From Lumbricus rubellus (lineage: Eukaryota > Annelida > Clitellata > Crassiclitellata > Lumbricidae), in NCBI GenBank assembly GCA_945859605.1, contig OX243824.1, positions 24,273,221 to 24,337,220 on the forward strand: a stretch of 64,000 nucleotides of DNA. The letters are read 5' to 3'. The notes beneath the pieces are model-generated. The model did not search any database. It was not told the DNA's origin and worked only from the letters and a program-made list of their open reading frames with translations. Below are positions 43,941 through 56,600 of this stretch, piece by piece. Position 1 is the first letter of the stretch, and every line of letters begins with the position of its first letter. A program made the translations under genes and the position numbers.

Positions 43941-44327
43941 TGGCGACTGCTTAGTGTGGCTAATGTATGAAGCATTAGTTATGTGTAGTTTAACCGAGGT
44001 ATTTGGTTCATTTGTACGGTTTCTGAAATGGTGATGAGTTAGTGAGTGTAGATTTGATCTTGTTAGATTTGGCTAGAGATATTGCGTTTGACAGCAAGTA
44101 ATTTATAGAGCAAGAAGTCTGGCAAAAAGTGCCTGTGGCTGTTTCAATGCCTAGATAGGCCTATTCCCTAACCCGGATTAGGTTCGAGATGTGAAGGATA
44201 ACAATCTTCTAGACTTGAATAAAACATGTAGGCTGGCGTGGATTTTAATTAAGAGGTTTGGCCGTTGAATTGAAGAGCAGGCCGAACAGCCAGACTATTT
44301 CACTGCGAGGATGCTGTTGGTTTAAAC

Positions 44328-44689
44328 CAGTGGTTCCCAACCTTTTTAGACCTTAGGGCCACTTTTTCTAAGTTGGAGGACAAGCGGGCCAGTTTTTCAT
44401 AGTTAAAGAACATTAGGGGGCCACAATGCTAAAATTTAGCCTACTTAACTAAAAGCATATAAAATTGTTATAATTGATTCAAAATAGAATGTTTGATGTT
44501 ATTTACAGATGTCAAAATAAAATTATTTGTAATATAAAATAATTGTGTTCTATTCTGACAAAATTGTCAATTTTTCAAATATTTTTGTTAATTCTTCCAG
44601 AGAAGAGGGCCGTTTTTGAGGCTGGCGGGCCATTTCTTTAGGTCTTGCGGGCCACTTTTGGCCCACGGGCCACGGGTTGGGAACCACTG
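44328..44689. mobile_element. hAT-type MITE with 8-bp TSD gtttaaac
   Basis: TIRs cagtggttcccaacc and ggttgggaaccactg. Both flanks (44320-44327 and 44690-44697) are gtttaaac. Sister copy of 34137-34506. Confidence 0.94.
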
Positions 44690-45010
44690 GTTTAAACTAA
44701 CACGTTGGCTGAAATTCAACCAAGGCAGGGTTTTTACCTGAAGACTGGTTAAAAATGAGTACCGCCTCTCCTGCTTGAAATTTCGCACAATCATATAGGC
44801 CTATAGGTGAGACGTGTTAAAATTATTGTTAAATGCTTCAAAGTATATGTTCACAGGGTGAAAACTCGATATTTAAAAATTATAGAGCCGATTATTTTAT
44901 CGCGAATAAACTGCTTCACACGAGTTGAGTTTTACGGCCTTCAAATAAATTTCCGAGATTACAAACATCTTGCGCTGCAACAACGACCACCGGAAACGAT
45001 AAAGGTTTTG

Positions 45011-45018
45011 CTTCCGGT
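45011..45018 (-). promoter_or_regulatory. ETS-like motif upstream of the hnRNP gene
   Basis: cttccggt (accggaag on the minus strand) lies about 50 bp before the ATG, with a second ccaccggaaa at about 44987. Functional role is inferred. Confidence 0.35.
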
Positions 45019-45065
45019 TGAAGTCGAATGTGATTTTTAGTGTTAAAGTAGTATGTTTTGTTAAA

Positions 45066-48000
45066 ATGGATAATTACTACGCAAATCAGTATAGTTATTT
45101 TGACAATTCTGATACTTTTGGAGAAAACCAAAGCAACCAGGGCGCGTATGGAGGAGGTCAAAGCAATCCGAGCGCGTATACAGGGGCCCAAAGCACCCCC
45201 GACGCCTACGTTGGATCCCAAGGCAATCCGAACGCGTATGGAGGAGGAGGCCAAAGCACCTCTAATGCCTACGGTGGAGGCCAAAGCAATCCGAACGCGT
45301 ATGCAGGTGACCAAAAGACCCCTAATGCCTACGGTGGAGGCCAAGGTAATTCGAATGCGTACGGAGGAAGCCAAAACACACCTAATGCCTACGGTGGAGG
45401 CCAAGGTAATCCGAACGTGTATGGGGGAGGCCAAAGCAATCCTAATGCTTACGGAGGTCAGAACAATCCAAACGCTTACGGTGGAGGCCAAGCCAATTCT
45501 AACGCTTATGGTGGAGGCCAGGGCAATGCGAACGCGTTCGGTGGAGGCCAGGGCAATTTGAACGCATATCAAGGAGGTCAAGAAGAAAAGCCGAACGCCT
45601 ATGGGGGAGGCCAAGGCAATGCAAACGCGTATGGAGGAGGCCAAGGCAATCCGAACGCGTATGGAGGAGGCCAAGGCAATCCGAACGCGTATGGAGGAGG
45701 TCAAGGTAATCCAAACGCGTATGGCGGAGGTCAGAGCAACCCTAATGCCTACGAAACAGGTAATAGCAATCCGAATGCGTATGGAGGAGGCCAGGGGAAT
45801 TCTGGTGCTTACGGAGGAGGCCAAGCCAATTCTGGTGCTTATGGGGGAGTCCAAGTCAAATCTGACACCTACGGAGATGAGCAAGCTTACAGAGGAGGAG
45901 CAAGCCAGGGCAGTTCAAGTGCTTACGGAGCAGGTCAAGGAAATTCTGCTGCATACGACCGTGGAAATTCTAGCGCGTATGGAGGCGACCAAGGTGATTC
46001 AAGCTCATACGGAGGAGACAAAAGCTTAAGCATTGCAGAGCAAGCTGCCGCTGCTGCCCAAGGAGACCAGATCTACGCATCAAGAAATGAAAATGATAGT
46101 CGGTTGGTGGTTTGTCTTATTTAAGATTTCCCATTTAATCATAGGTTTAGGAACTTTTAGATTTCCTGAGGATTTCCATCGAATCAGTTGCCTGAATGCC
46201 CCAGGTTGGACTGAACCCAGACTGATATTGAAATAGAGTGCTTCACACTTAAGAAAAGTGAATTGAAGAAGTAGATACACACCGACTAGATAAAGGGCTG
46301 CACATTTGTTTTAACATGATATAGGATCTTTGTTCAATATTTTTAATCAAATGCTTCAAGTCTGCATTACGATGTATACCATTGTGGTATGGTGGTTAAT
46401 TGGTTAGAGCGGTTGGCCTGTAATGTGGAGAGTATGGGTTTGATCCTCGTCCGAGGCGGTTACTGTGTACGACCTTGAGCAAGTCCTTCACTCACAATTG
46501 TTATGTGCTACCAATGTTCCTGAAATAGGGCAATATCAAATATATTTGTATTTAATTGCATGGAAATTGTGTTTTCTTTATGGCAAGTTTGTAATTATTA
46601 AATTTTGTTTTTGCTGGTGTTTTTTGTAGGAAAATCTTTGTGGGTGGTTTGAGTTGGGATGTAACCACAGGTAAGAAAACTTTGGGTTGTTTTTTCATTA
46701 AAATAAACTTGAACAACATGTAGTAATAATCGAGCTATTTAGAGCTCTGCACTCTTGGCTCTATTACTTTTAGAAATGTGACAGCTGTTCATGAATGTTG
46801 CTTTTTTCGTATACCCTCTGCAGAAATGATGCTGTTCATAACTTATAATGCTACATTTAAATTTCATGTCATGTTCTGCAGTGTAACATTATAGCCCAAT
46901 GTGTTTTTCAGAAAGCTATGTTGCTGTTGTAAATGGAATTTTTTGATTTAATAAAAAAATTGATTTTACTAATTACTTTTATAAAATACGTGTTAGCACA
47001 CATTGTTGGTAGAATAATTTTGGTTGCGGTGTGTTTATAAAATATAACTTAAGAACACCTGTGCTTTTTGTAGGTACCTTGAAGGGGCGCTATATAAATT
47101 TTAATTTTTTGATTGATTTATTGATTGATATTGTTTTTGGTGATCACAGAACTTTGTGATGCTGTGAAACTTTTAATTTGTTGGGGAAAAAGGATCAAGT
47201 GCCTGATTTTAATATTATGTTTGTGCCAATCAAGATAATGGATGATTGTGTTTCTAATGTTGAGTTTTTTGTTTATGTTTGCAATGTAGACGATTTGTAC
47301 GAATATTTCCAACAATTTGGCGAAGTAGTCGACGCGAATCTCAAGATGAATCCAGCGACGAATCAATCTCGTGGATTCGGATTCATTCTTTTCAAGGAAC
47401 AGGCTGCAGTTGACAGAGTAAGCTTTGCATTTTTCTTTTTCCTTTGTTTTCTTTTTGTTAGTATTTGTGATTAGTATTAAATATCGGAGGTAGTGATACT
47501 AGTTTTTCATGACGAATGAACGAATGAATGGCAGAAGTTACAAATTGTTGTTTGTTGTTTCTCCAGCTCAGATTATTTTTATTAGTGTGCTTCTCTTGAC
47601 TATGCAACACCTCCCAAACTGTTCTCAGTTTCGCCAACTGTTGAAGACTGCTTTTTCACTTGACCTGGGCCGGGAGCGCCTCTGAGTAATGGGTGCTATA
47701 TAAATTCTGATTGATTGATTTGATTTTGTGTGCATCAGACTGTGGCCCATCCGGAGCACATCCTAAAGGGTCGCACAATCGACCCGAAGAGAGCAGTGGC
47801 TGAGGGAAGCAAGGAACTCAACTCCAAAATATTCGTGGGGGGCATCGACCCCCGCATGACGAAAGAAGAAATCGTGGAGGCTTTCACAAAGTTTGGCACG
47901 GTAAACTTCTACGTTTATGTTCGCCATGCAATTGAGAGATCTATAATAAATTATTAATAATCAGCCAGGGTGCACCATTGTGATTCTAATTATTTTCTTT

Positions 48001-49359
48001 ATTGATGTTTAAATTGTTAACATATCTAGATAATAAATATTTATCACCTTTATTTAAACTAGACGTAATTTCTCAACTCAGATATATCTCTCCTATTTGA
48101 GGTGTTGAGGGTGGAACATAGTTGTCACTGGTGAAGTTCAAATCACTGGACTAGTGTGTAAGAATTTGGTAAACAGCCATTGTTAGGTGGCTTAAATTGA
48201 TAGCTGCTGTGTGATAGTTGATAAATTTCTTGGAAAAATGGCTGAAGTTATCCAAGTCAGGTTTAATAATTTGCTGACCAAAAAATGGACTTGTGCAATG
48301 TGCATGGATATTACTTGAAACTCTAGTAAATCTCTGAGCAGGTTGAAAATGTGTGCTCTACTTTTCTAGATTCATTCTGTATGCTATGTCAAGTAAATTG
48401 AGGATTTGCTCTGACTTGAGTACAAGAGTGAGTTGCTCACAGCTGTTTCTAATACTTCATTTCTTCGGTTGATCCTATTAAGTTTTACAGCTTAAGATAT
48501 TAATTGTTTGCTTCTTAGGTGAAGCAGATCGAATTGCCGTACGACAAAGTGAAGAACGAAAGAAGGGGTTTTGGATTCATTACTTTTGAGTCAGAAGATA
48601 TTGCTGAGATTGTGTGCCGCAACGGTAAAGTCCCTCTCGGCAAACGGAAGGTACGTTTTTTTACTTCCATTTAAAATTCTATTGTACTATACTGTACTGC
48701 ACTACGCTATTTGCAGATTTATAAATTGACTCTCGCAGTACAATCTAATTACAGACAGCTCTAATTTGCTCAGAAGGCTGTCCTGTTCACTGGCTCTTCA
48801 TAAATGTTTCTGTAGTATTTGAATGCTACTGAATTCGTTTTGGTTTGGCGATAGTTTCTGGTTTTTGCTAAACCATTCATTGACTTTCCAGGTTCACTTA
48901 CTATCCAGTTGTTTTGTGATCTATGCTACAGTCATACGTTTATTTTCTATGATTGATCTGTTGCGTTGTGTTGTAAGTAGGGAATCTCATGAGCCAGTAC
49001 TCAATCAACAGGTTGCATGACCTATAACAATGCACAACTCACGGTGAACTTCTCATTCCCTGAGCATGATCTGCTCGCAGTTGATATGTGTTTGTGGTGG
49101 CGTTCTGTTAGGTTGATGTGAGGAGGCTGAACACAAAAGATAACCGGCCAACACCAGATGCGATGACCCGGGGAAGGATGGCACGCGCTTCACCCTCTAC
49201 CCCACCCAACCGATTCCCACATCAAGGCAGAGGTCGAGGAGGTCAGCAACCTTTGTAATTGTTCTGTGCATGCTTCTATATTTTCTTTCTCTCTCTCTCT
49301 GTCTGTCTCTCTCTGTCTGTCTGTCTCACTCTGTCTCTGTGTCTGTTTCTCTGTCTGTC

Positions 49360-49451
<92 letters not shown>

Positions 49452-50900
49452 CTCTGTACTCGAATTCACTTTCTTCCTTTAAAAAGCGACTCAGAACTCA
49501 ATATTTATATCTCCTCAAATGTGCAACACGTTGTGCTATCAGTAATATGCTTGATTGTGGATCATGTGATTGTAGGTTTGACTCTGTGTCTGTGGGTCCG
49601 CCTTGGGCAAGTTGTTTGTGCACATATGCCTCTATAGCGAAGCATTATACAGTATTTACATGGGCATGAGTAAATGGAAAACCCTATTATGTGCTGGTCT
49701 TGTGTTGGCTGAAGGGTCAGGTGAAGGAAATGCAGCCAGAATCCTTCTTGCATGTGTTTCTTTGTGTGCGTGTGTGTGTGTGTGTGTGCGTGTGTGTGTG
49801 TGCGTGCGTGCAGCACGTTGTGAAATTTGTGACAGTCTAAATGTGGCTTAGTGTTTTGTCATTCATGCAGTTGCATCTAGAAAGGTCCAGTTAATTCTTC
49901 TAGTAATCTTTTGTGAAACAATGACAATACCAAGATGTTGATGAGCTCTTATACAGCAAAACTCTATGTACAGCAATAATGATGTTAATGGTTTTCCTAG
50001 AATTACCTTAGTGTTTATAGTAGTAATTTATATAGTATGGGTGAAGAAGTTTATCATTTCAATTCTTCTGTCAGACATTTACATAATCTTATTTGATTTC
50101 ATTTGCAGTTTTTGTTTTAATCCCTAATAATTATTTCAATGACGAGAGTTTACTGGGAAACCAATGCAGCTCATAGTAAACAAACTGAATGTGTTCTGAT
50201 ATTTGTTTGTGCATTTGTTTTGTAGCTCCAGCACGAGGGGCGTTTAACGACGGTAAATTTTCTAAATTTGTATCTCAGATGAAAATTCACTATTTCGTTC
50301 CTCCTTGTTGGTATCATGTTGTAAGGTTCTGTCAAATAAGGCCAAAGTTGCCAAAAAATGAATTTAGGTTACTGACTACTCATGGCTATATAAATCCTTG
50401 ATCTTGTTGACTAGTTGTTGACTAATCATGGCTAAATGAATCCTTGGGCTTCTGTTCTGCTCATTTCAGGATGAATTCTTCATCTTCTTGGGTTCTTATA
50501 TAGAAGAATTAATACTCGAGTTTGTAGGAATGTAGGCGCATCATTGTACGAGCAGGGATGACTCCTTGAGCTTGTTGATTGCTTCATGCTGAATGAATCT
50601 TTTTGTTTGTGGGCTTATCCATTGCAGGACTAATGCTCAAGATTGTAGTTTGGTTCATCACAGAATGAATCCCTGAGCTTGTAGATTGGTACATGGTCGG
50701 ATGAATAGTGAATACTTGAACTTGTGGTCTGCTCCTTCTTTATGTATCATAAAGTATCATTATTATCTTTTTTTGCCCCAAGGTACAAATGAAAACACCT
50801 GAGATGGCACCTGGTCATCCTTATTATATTTTTATTATTATTTTATTTTATTTTTTGCCTCGAGGTATACAGGATCCCTGATCAACTTCATTAACGCCTA

Positions 50901-50940
<40 letters not shown>

Positions 50941-51610
50941 GTAGGGCATAGCCGGGCTCTGACCCGGTTAACCGGTAATGCCGGGTATTTGACACCCGGC
51001 AGATAATCGGAACCGGTGATGAAAGGTCTTCCGGGCCGGGTAATTATGAATTTAGCATACCACACATCAAAGGGCTTAACCTGCAAAATCTCTCAACTGC
51101 ATTATAGTACAATTGAACAGAGAATCACAGAACAGACAGCCTGCTGATGGTTGCTTTATATCAGAGTTGGACTATCCTATTTCAAACAACCTACCAGCAA
51201 GGTGGTGAGGAAGGAGGAGGAGGGTAGAGTTTGTATCACCCTCTTCCATGCTGTCTCTCCTCCTTCTCCTCTTTCTCTTCTGCTACCCCTTCCTGAAAGG
51301 AACAGTGGTAGACTGTGAAAGAGAAGAGGAAGGGGAATGGTATATACATTAAATAATCATGTATATATATATATATATACATTTATATAGTAGAGTGGCA
51401 CCCTCTTTCATGCTTTCTCCCCTCCTCTTCTTCTTTGGTCCTCTTTCTCTTCTATTACCCCTTCCTCTTCCTCCTGCTGCTTGGCTGTTTGAAATATCTT
51501 ACAGAGAAGAGAAAGAAGATGATGAAGGAGGAGGGGAGGAACTGTGGTAGAAGGTGAAGAAGTATAGGAAGGAGAAGAGTGTATATATGTACATGTATAT
51601 ACATATATAT

Positions 51611-51645
<35 letters not shown>

Positions 51646-52505
51646 GGTGCTGCTCACTGACCATAGCTATATAGGTTGGCCAGTGGTCATCTGTCATTAA
51701 TCCCTTATCTGTAAAGTCTGTTTAGTCTGTCACACCCTCATTCAAGTCAGAGAGACTAATAGGACTTGACAGAAGGGATACCTTCCACCTGTTGATATAA
51801 TTCTGCAGCCAAGCTTAATAGGCCCCTCTCTTATATGACCCTGTATACAACTATACATCTCACAGATTAGGGATGGTACACTTTGAAATATATCTACATG
51901 TAGCTGGACTGCATACACCACAGAAACAGGACTGTTTATCAGGGGCTTTTGGCCTCCTCTTGCCTGACTGGACAGATCAGTATTTCTATACCATAGAATG
52001 ATTGTATCACCAGAGACAATTCATGAACAGATATTACTGGCACCTCTCAATCAATAACCCCAGGTGGTAGAACTCAACTGTAGTAAAACTCTGACATGGA
52101 AGAGTTTTACTCAATTCCACCAAAGGTAGCTAACAAACTGAGTGGTGTTCGTTTGACAGCATTCAAAGTGGGGGACATACTATTCAGCTTAGAGATTAAC
52201 GATTACTTTTAATACACGGACCCGGTACCCGGACCCGGAAGATTTTATTGAAACTACCCGGACCCGGTACCCGGTTGAAAAGCGGCACCCGGCTATGCCC
52301 TAATTATTAGATCAATTTGTAACACGTGCAAGGTCGCACCAAAATGTGAATCTGAGGCATGTACCACACCATGTATAGAATTATAGCCTCTTCATTTTTT
52401 CTACTCTGCAATCAAGCTTCTTGTACCGCTGAAATTTCCGTACTACGCCAAGCATTATTTGATCCCGCTTTTAGCACCCCAGAGATGTCTGCCCTAATAA
52501 TAATG

Positions 52506-52542
<37 letters not shown>

Positions 52543-53652
52543 TGATAATAACATTTGACAATTTCTATGGTGCCGTATCGCAGCCATGCCGCTACAAGGG
52601 TACCTAAATAAAGGCCGTTTACGTCGGCAGCATAGGGAACTTGATCTAGGAGAAGAGCTTGCGATCATTAGCTTCGTTTTGTGTGTGTTCTAGGTTACGT
52701 TGATCCGAATGTTTATCAGAACAATGGAATGTATCGATCTGGATGCCCAGAAGACGACGATGAATTTTCCGCCGTTCAGACCGCATACGATGCGATCGTG
52801 GTTGCGGCATCAGCCATTAACCTGCCCATTTGGGGTGATTGCGGCGCCGGTTTTGGAGGTTTTAACCAAACACCTTTCAGAGGTCAGTAAACTGTTGTTT
52901 CTGAAATAAGGCTGATGCTATTCACTTAATTGTTAATTAGTTTTAGTGCAGTCTTGAAACAGTACTTTTCAACCGATGTTGGGCTGGGAGCGCTCCTGAG
53001 TAGTAACCTTGAAGCTCTAGGCATTATTTAAATCTTCATAATGAATGGATGAATTGTAATTCTCTGGTTTGTGAGTGAATGTTTATACATTATCTTTCCA
53101 GCTTAATTGCAATTTTCCTTTTTGTGAAAATTGTGAGTACTGGTATATGTTTAATGTGTCTTCAGCTTAAATGTATTTTAGAGTTTGTGAGTATATGTTT
53201 TATGTACCAAATCTTTGTTGCCCACTGCCCAGTAATGTAATTCTAATCATTTCTTAAAAACCACAATGGCTGGTTAACTATTTGACAAAAGTTCAATTTG
53301 TCATATATCTCATCATTTCTTGAAGCTTTTTGATACTAGCACTACACGTAGGTCATGGCAGAGTTGAGAGCCGTATTCTTCAAGAGAATCTCCTCTGTTG
53401 AGATCATATTCTGAGGAGTTTCTCTTGAGGAATTATTGAAAAACAATGGGAAAAACAATGACAGAAACAGTTGGCATGGAATGTATTGTTTCTTTAGGGC
53501 GAGGAGGTTTCGACCGTTCGAAAAGGGGAGGTCCATCTCCACGAGGTAACACACCTGGACGAGGTGGTGGTGGTCCGGCAAGAGGTGGTACGCCAGGTCG
53601 TGGTGGTACTGGTAGTCAGACTGGAGCTGGATTTCATCCGTACAATCGCTGA
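45066..53652 (+). CDS. hnRNP A/B/D-like RNA-binding protein with repeat-built N-terminus
   Basis: Nuclear RNA-binding protein with two RRMs, closest in motif order to hnRNP AB / hnRNP D / Squid. Exons: 45066-46102, 46630-46670, 47290-47417, 47739-47900, 48519-48650, 49112-49241, 50226-50252, 52694-52882, 53498-53652. Total 2001 nt, 666 residues, all phases consistent. Residues 1-345 are a low-complexity domain of about 25-30 copies of a 10-residue unit like [13 protein letters not shown]1 has KIFVGGLSW (347-355) and RGFGFILF (387-394). RRM2 has KIFVGGI (432-438) and RGFGFITF (472-479). The tail (616-666) is an RGG box ending FHPYNR. Exon 7 is a 27-nt microexon. The exon 1 donor gttggt is weak, but it is the only position that restores the SR-KIFVGG join. 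The start is the first ATG in frame, and begins [13 protein letters not shown]. Confidence 0.92.
45120..46020 (+). repeat. 30-bp coding minisatellite in hnRNP exon 1
   Basis: Units like ggaggaggccaaggcaatcc plus gaacgcgtat are repeated about 25-30 times with mostly synonymous or conservative changes. Units are nearly all multiples of 3, so the frame is kept. Later units drift to NSGAYGGG and SSAYGGD. Confidence 0.93.
46388..46546 (+). repeat. SINE with a different tRNA head but the same core
   Basis: The head ttaattggttagagcggttgg (A box) and gggtttgatcctcg (B box) are unlike the other SINEs here. They are followed by cgaccttgagcaagtccttc and actcacaattg, which is the common core. Lies in hnRNP intron 1. 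Confidence 0.8.
47555..47722 (+). mobile_element. LINE 3' end tail before hnRNP exon 4
   Basis: Ends with ccgggagcgcctctgagtaa, tgggtgctatataaattctg and (attg)n. It stops about 17 nt before the exon. Confidence 0.7.
49270..49455. repeat. (CTCT)n(CTGT)n microsatellite after hnRNP exon 6
   Basis: tctctctctgtctgt grades into at least 20 ctgt units. It starts about 30 nt past the exon 6 donor. Confidence 0.95.
49760..49815. repeat. (TG)n microsatellite
   Basis: gtgtgt with occasional gc interruptions, in hnRNP intron 6. Confidence 0.95.
50942..52302. mobile_element. Non-autonomous hAT element, 1.36 kb, TSD attattag
   Basis: TIRs tagggcatagccggg and cccggctatgcccta. Both flanks (50934-50941 and 52303-52310) are attattag. 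The subterminal regions are dense in acccgg / ccgggt words. The interior has two related pyrimidine-rich segments (51230-51310 and 51395-51480), each followed by an inverted purine-rich segment, and TA microsatellites. No transposase frame. Located in hnRNP intron 7. Confidence 0.88.
52495..52605 (-). repeat. Tail of the (ATT)n-ended SINE/LINE family
   Basis: (taa)n precedes catttgacaatttctatggt, gccgtatcgcagccatgccg and ctacaagggtacc, the reverse of the tail at 23650-23820. Confidence 0.65.
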
Positions 53653-56600
53653 GGAGGTGAAGCTAAGTTTATGTTTCGATAAATTTACATGTGACAGAAT
53701 TTTAAACTTATTTTGAATTTGTTGCCCTCCTGAAGTCGAAAGGAGCCAAGTACTAAGTGACATCACAAACTCTGTGTATGAATAATCATGCAGTGTAAAA
53801 CAAAAACGTATAGTATTTCACATTGCGTGTTATGCATTTTTTGACAAAAAACGTGTTGAAATGTCAACATTTGAGTTTGAGTCTAATAATTTGAGTAGGC
53901 ACTGTAAATATCAAGCTTAGCGTGCATGGCTCTCGTCCTCGAGGTGTTTGTATGTGCGCTTGTTATAGCGCCCCTTCAAGCTCTCTAATCAGAGGCGCTC
54001 CCGAATGCAGAGCGGACACTGCATCGGAATTTCACGCCGAAGCGCTGAGCAATTGTGGGTGAAAGACTTGCCATAGGTCCTTACGCGGCGAGGTGGATTT
54101 GAATCTTGAACCTTCTGGCTCCAAGGTAACGATGCCACCACTATACCACTGCGCCCCACAAGGTGTGGTGCAAATGTACCTCTAAAAGCAACGACGTTGA
54201 AATGCTGTTTGAGATTTTTTACCCGTGGTACCTCGGATCCCTCGTGATTTAAAAAAATGATCTTGAAACGCAAAATGCATTCTGTGACGGACTATTATTA
54301 TTGTTGTAAGTTTCTAAGTCAGCACTTCCTGTTAAGTACTATTTTGTTCTATATTCCTGTTTTTCTTTACTTTATTTTAAATGCAACTGGTTTTACATTT
54401 TAGGATGTATAAAGCGTGTTCACCTTTTCAAGAGAGACTGGTTGTCTGTTATTCTGGACTGATGCCATGTTCTGTGGCAAGTGAAACTACAGTGAGATGT
54501 GTGTACTGTTTCTTAGTTTACTTTACTGACGAACATATGTATCTGCCGCCAAGTACAGGGAAATACCGCCGACTAAGCGTGACGATTTTTCCAATTGTTA
54601 AGGGTTCAGGTCATTATCGGAAACGAAATATGTGTTGTTTTTAGTTTAGCGTGTGCTTGTAAACAAAGATTTGGTCCACGAAGCTTTCAGGTACATGTAC
54701 CAGTAGGTTTAGCACTTTGGCAACGAGCAACATGAATTTTGTGGTTGCATTAAAGTGTTACGAATGACTGATGCATTCGAGATATTTCTCTTTTGTGGCA
54801 AATAGTATGAAAAAGAAACTTTGAAAGATTATAGAAACCTTATTTTTGGTTTTTGTCTCGGTATTTTCAGTATTACAGTCTTTAAAATTGTCGGCATAAA
54901 TGAAGAACTAAGAAAAGGAATACTGCAGAACTTTCAGATTCTGAACTTTGATTTGCATCTAACACATCAGTGTTTAATTCATGTCTTTATGCTATGTGTT
55001 GTGGTTATATGTTCTGCATTATCATCATTATCATCATCATCATCATCAGTTCTTGACGCCAGCCATATGGTGGCGATGGGTACGAATAAATGATCTTGGT
55101 CATTTGTCAGGAATGCTAATTATAGTATTTAGTTAATAAATAACCATATCAAATGCAAATCTGCTTGATGCAACAATTCCAAAGCTATCTATTTAACCTG
55201 CCTAATTAAATTGTTTACTAAAAATGTATAATGCTATATGTTAGAAGAATTTTTTAGACATCAAAACACATTCTCCACTGGCTTAATTGGATGGTAAGAG
55301 CTTTACATCCTGTTCAAAACAAAGAAACAAAGCAAATGGACGCTAGTTTGCTAATGTAAACACGCGTGAAATGGCTTTTTTCAACTTCTCTTCATCTGGG
55401 ATACGATTATTATTGGGAAATACTCTACTTCATAAATCATAATACCCGGTTCTCATTGTACAAAGTAGAATTCAAGTTGCTCATTTTTATTACAGAAAGC
55501 AAACATGTTCAAGTCTTTGTGAAGCTAAAGCTTACAACATCAATGTGCTTCACAATTAAAACAACCACAAATATACATGCATAATATGGACCATATGGGT
55601 ACCCTGACAGCATTCCAGGGGCACATTGTCCAATATGGGTCCTATAAGAGTCCCTGTTGGCATGCTGGCAGAGTAATGCACATTTCCTCTGACTAACTGG
55701 TTGAAATTGACAGTGGATAAACACTTTTAAAAAGCACCAAGTCTAACAGATGTCACATTGTCATGCACAGCAACTGCGTTAATGCTTGTGTCTAAAGTGT
55801 TAACTGGAATATTTTAGAGCCAAACCAAGCAGCCTGCATGAAGTATTACTCCATTTGCAAATGCACAATGTGACATCAAAATAGATTGCTGAATGAAGTG
55901 ATCACCTCTGTTTTGAGCCATAACCCCATACTCCGCTAAAGACTCCTTGAATGGCAGCTAGGTTGACTTGACATGAGGTCTAGTTTGGTATAAGATACAA
56001 AGACCAGTTGGACGGTTAAGGTGGATGGTAGTTTAAACTGGAAAGGCACAGGATACAGAACAGAGAAGCATCAGGATAGGATCTGTAAAAAAAATCTTTC
56101 GAATCCCGTAATAATAATGACAATTTATATGGCTCCGTAACGCGGCCATATACCGCTACAAGGGCGCCTCACAGACAGCTAGCTACCTGCGGGATAAGCG
56201 TAAGCAAAAAAAAAATTTAAACTTTGATTTGAAAGAGTCCACTGAGTTGGGCAATCTGCAAGGACTTGAAATTGAAAATCTAAGGGTACTCTGAGATTTA
56301 CAAAATAATTAACCCTCTGTGTGTTTGAAAGCTTAAGGTCACAAAATGCCCATCTGTACAAACAAATCTTCCATGTGTAATCCTTATTTTAAACACAACC
56401 TTGAATTTGGTCCATTGCTCAGACACTTGGCACTGTAAACCCAATTAGAACTAAAACAACTTCAATAAGTTTTGACCAAATGCACTAAAAATATTCAAAG
56501 AATATGGTAATTTTGATCTGCAAATACTAAATAGCTTCTCTCTCTAAAAGCAACACGAGTTGAGCATCATAAAAATCTCAACGTGGCTTCAAGTTTTACA

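Larger units (their letters stand above)
43343..45065. other. Spacer between POLR3A and the hnRNP gene
   Basis: 1.7 kb holding a LINE end (43668-43940) and a hAT MITE (44328-44689). The parts 43343-43660, 43945-44319 and 44700-44980 show no recognisable feature. Confidence 0.7.

Noticed and set aside
44916..45884. 322-codon minus-strand frame with repeated Arg-Ile-Ala-Leu-Ala-Ser
   Set aside because: It is the antisense shadow of the hnRNP repeat exon, whose plus frame continues into RRMs by consistent splicing.
45058..46029. Second plus-strand frame through the hnRNP repeat exon (Ala/Lys/Arg/Met-rich)
   Set aside because: It stays open only because the repeat unit is 30 bp. It does not connect to the RRM exons in phase.
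46391..46460. tRNA gene with ggttagagcgg A box
   Set aside because: It continues into the shared SINE core and has no acceptor-stem pairing at the expected distance.
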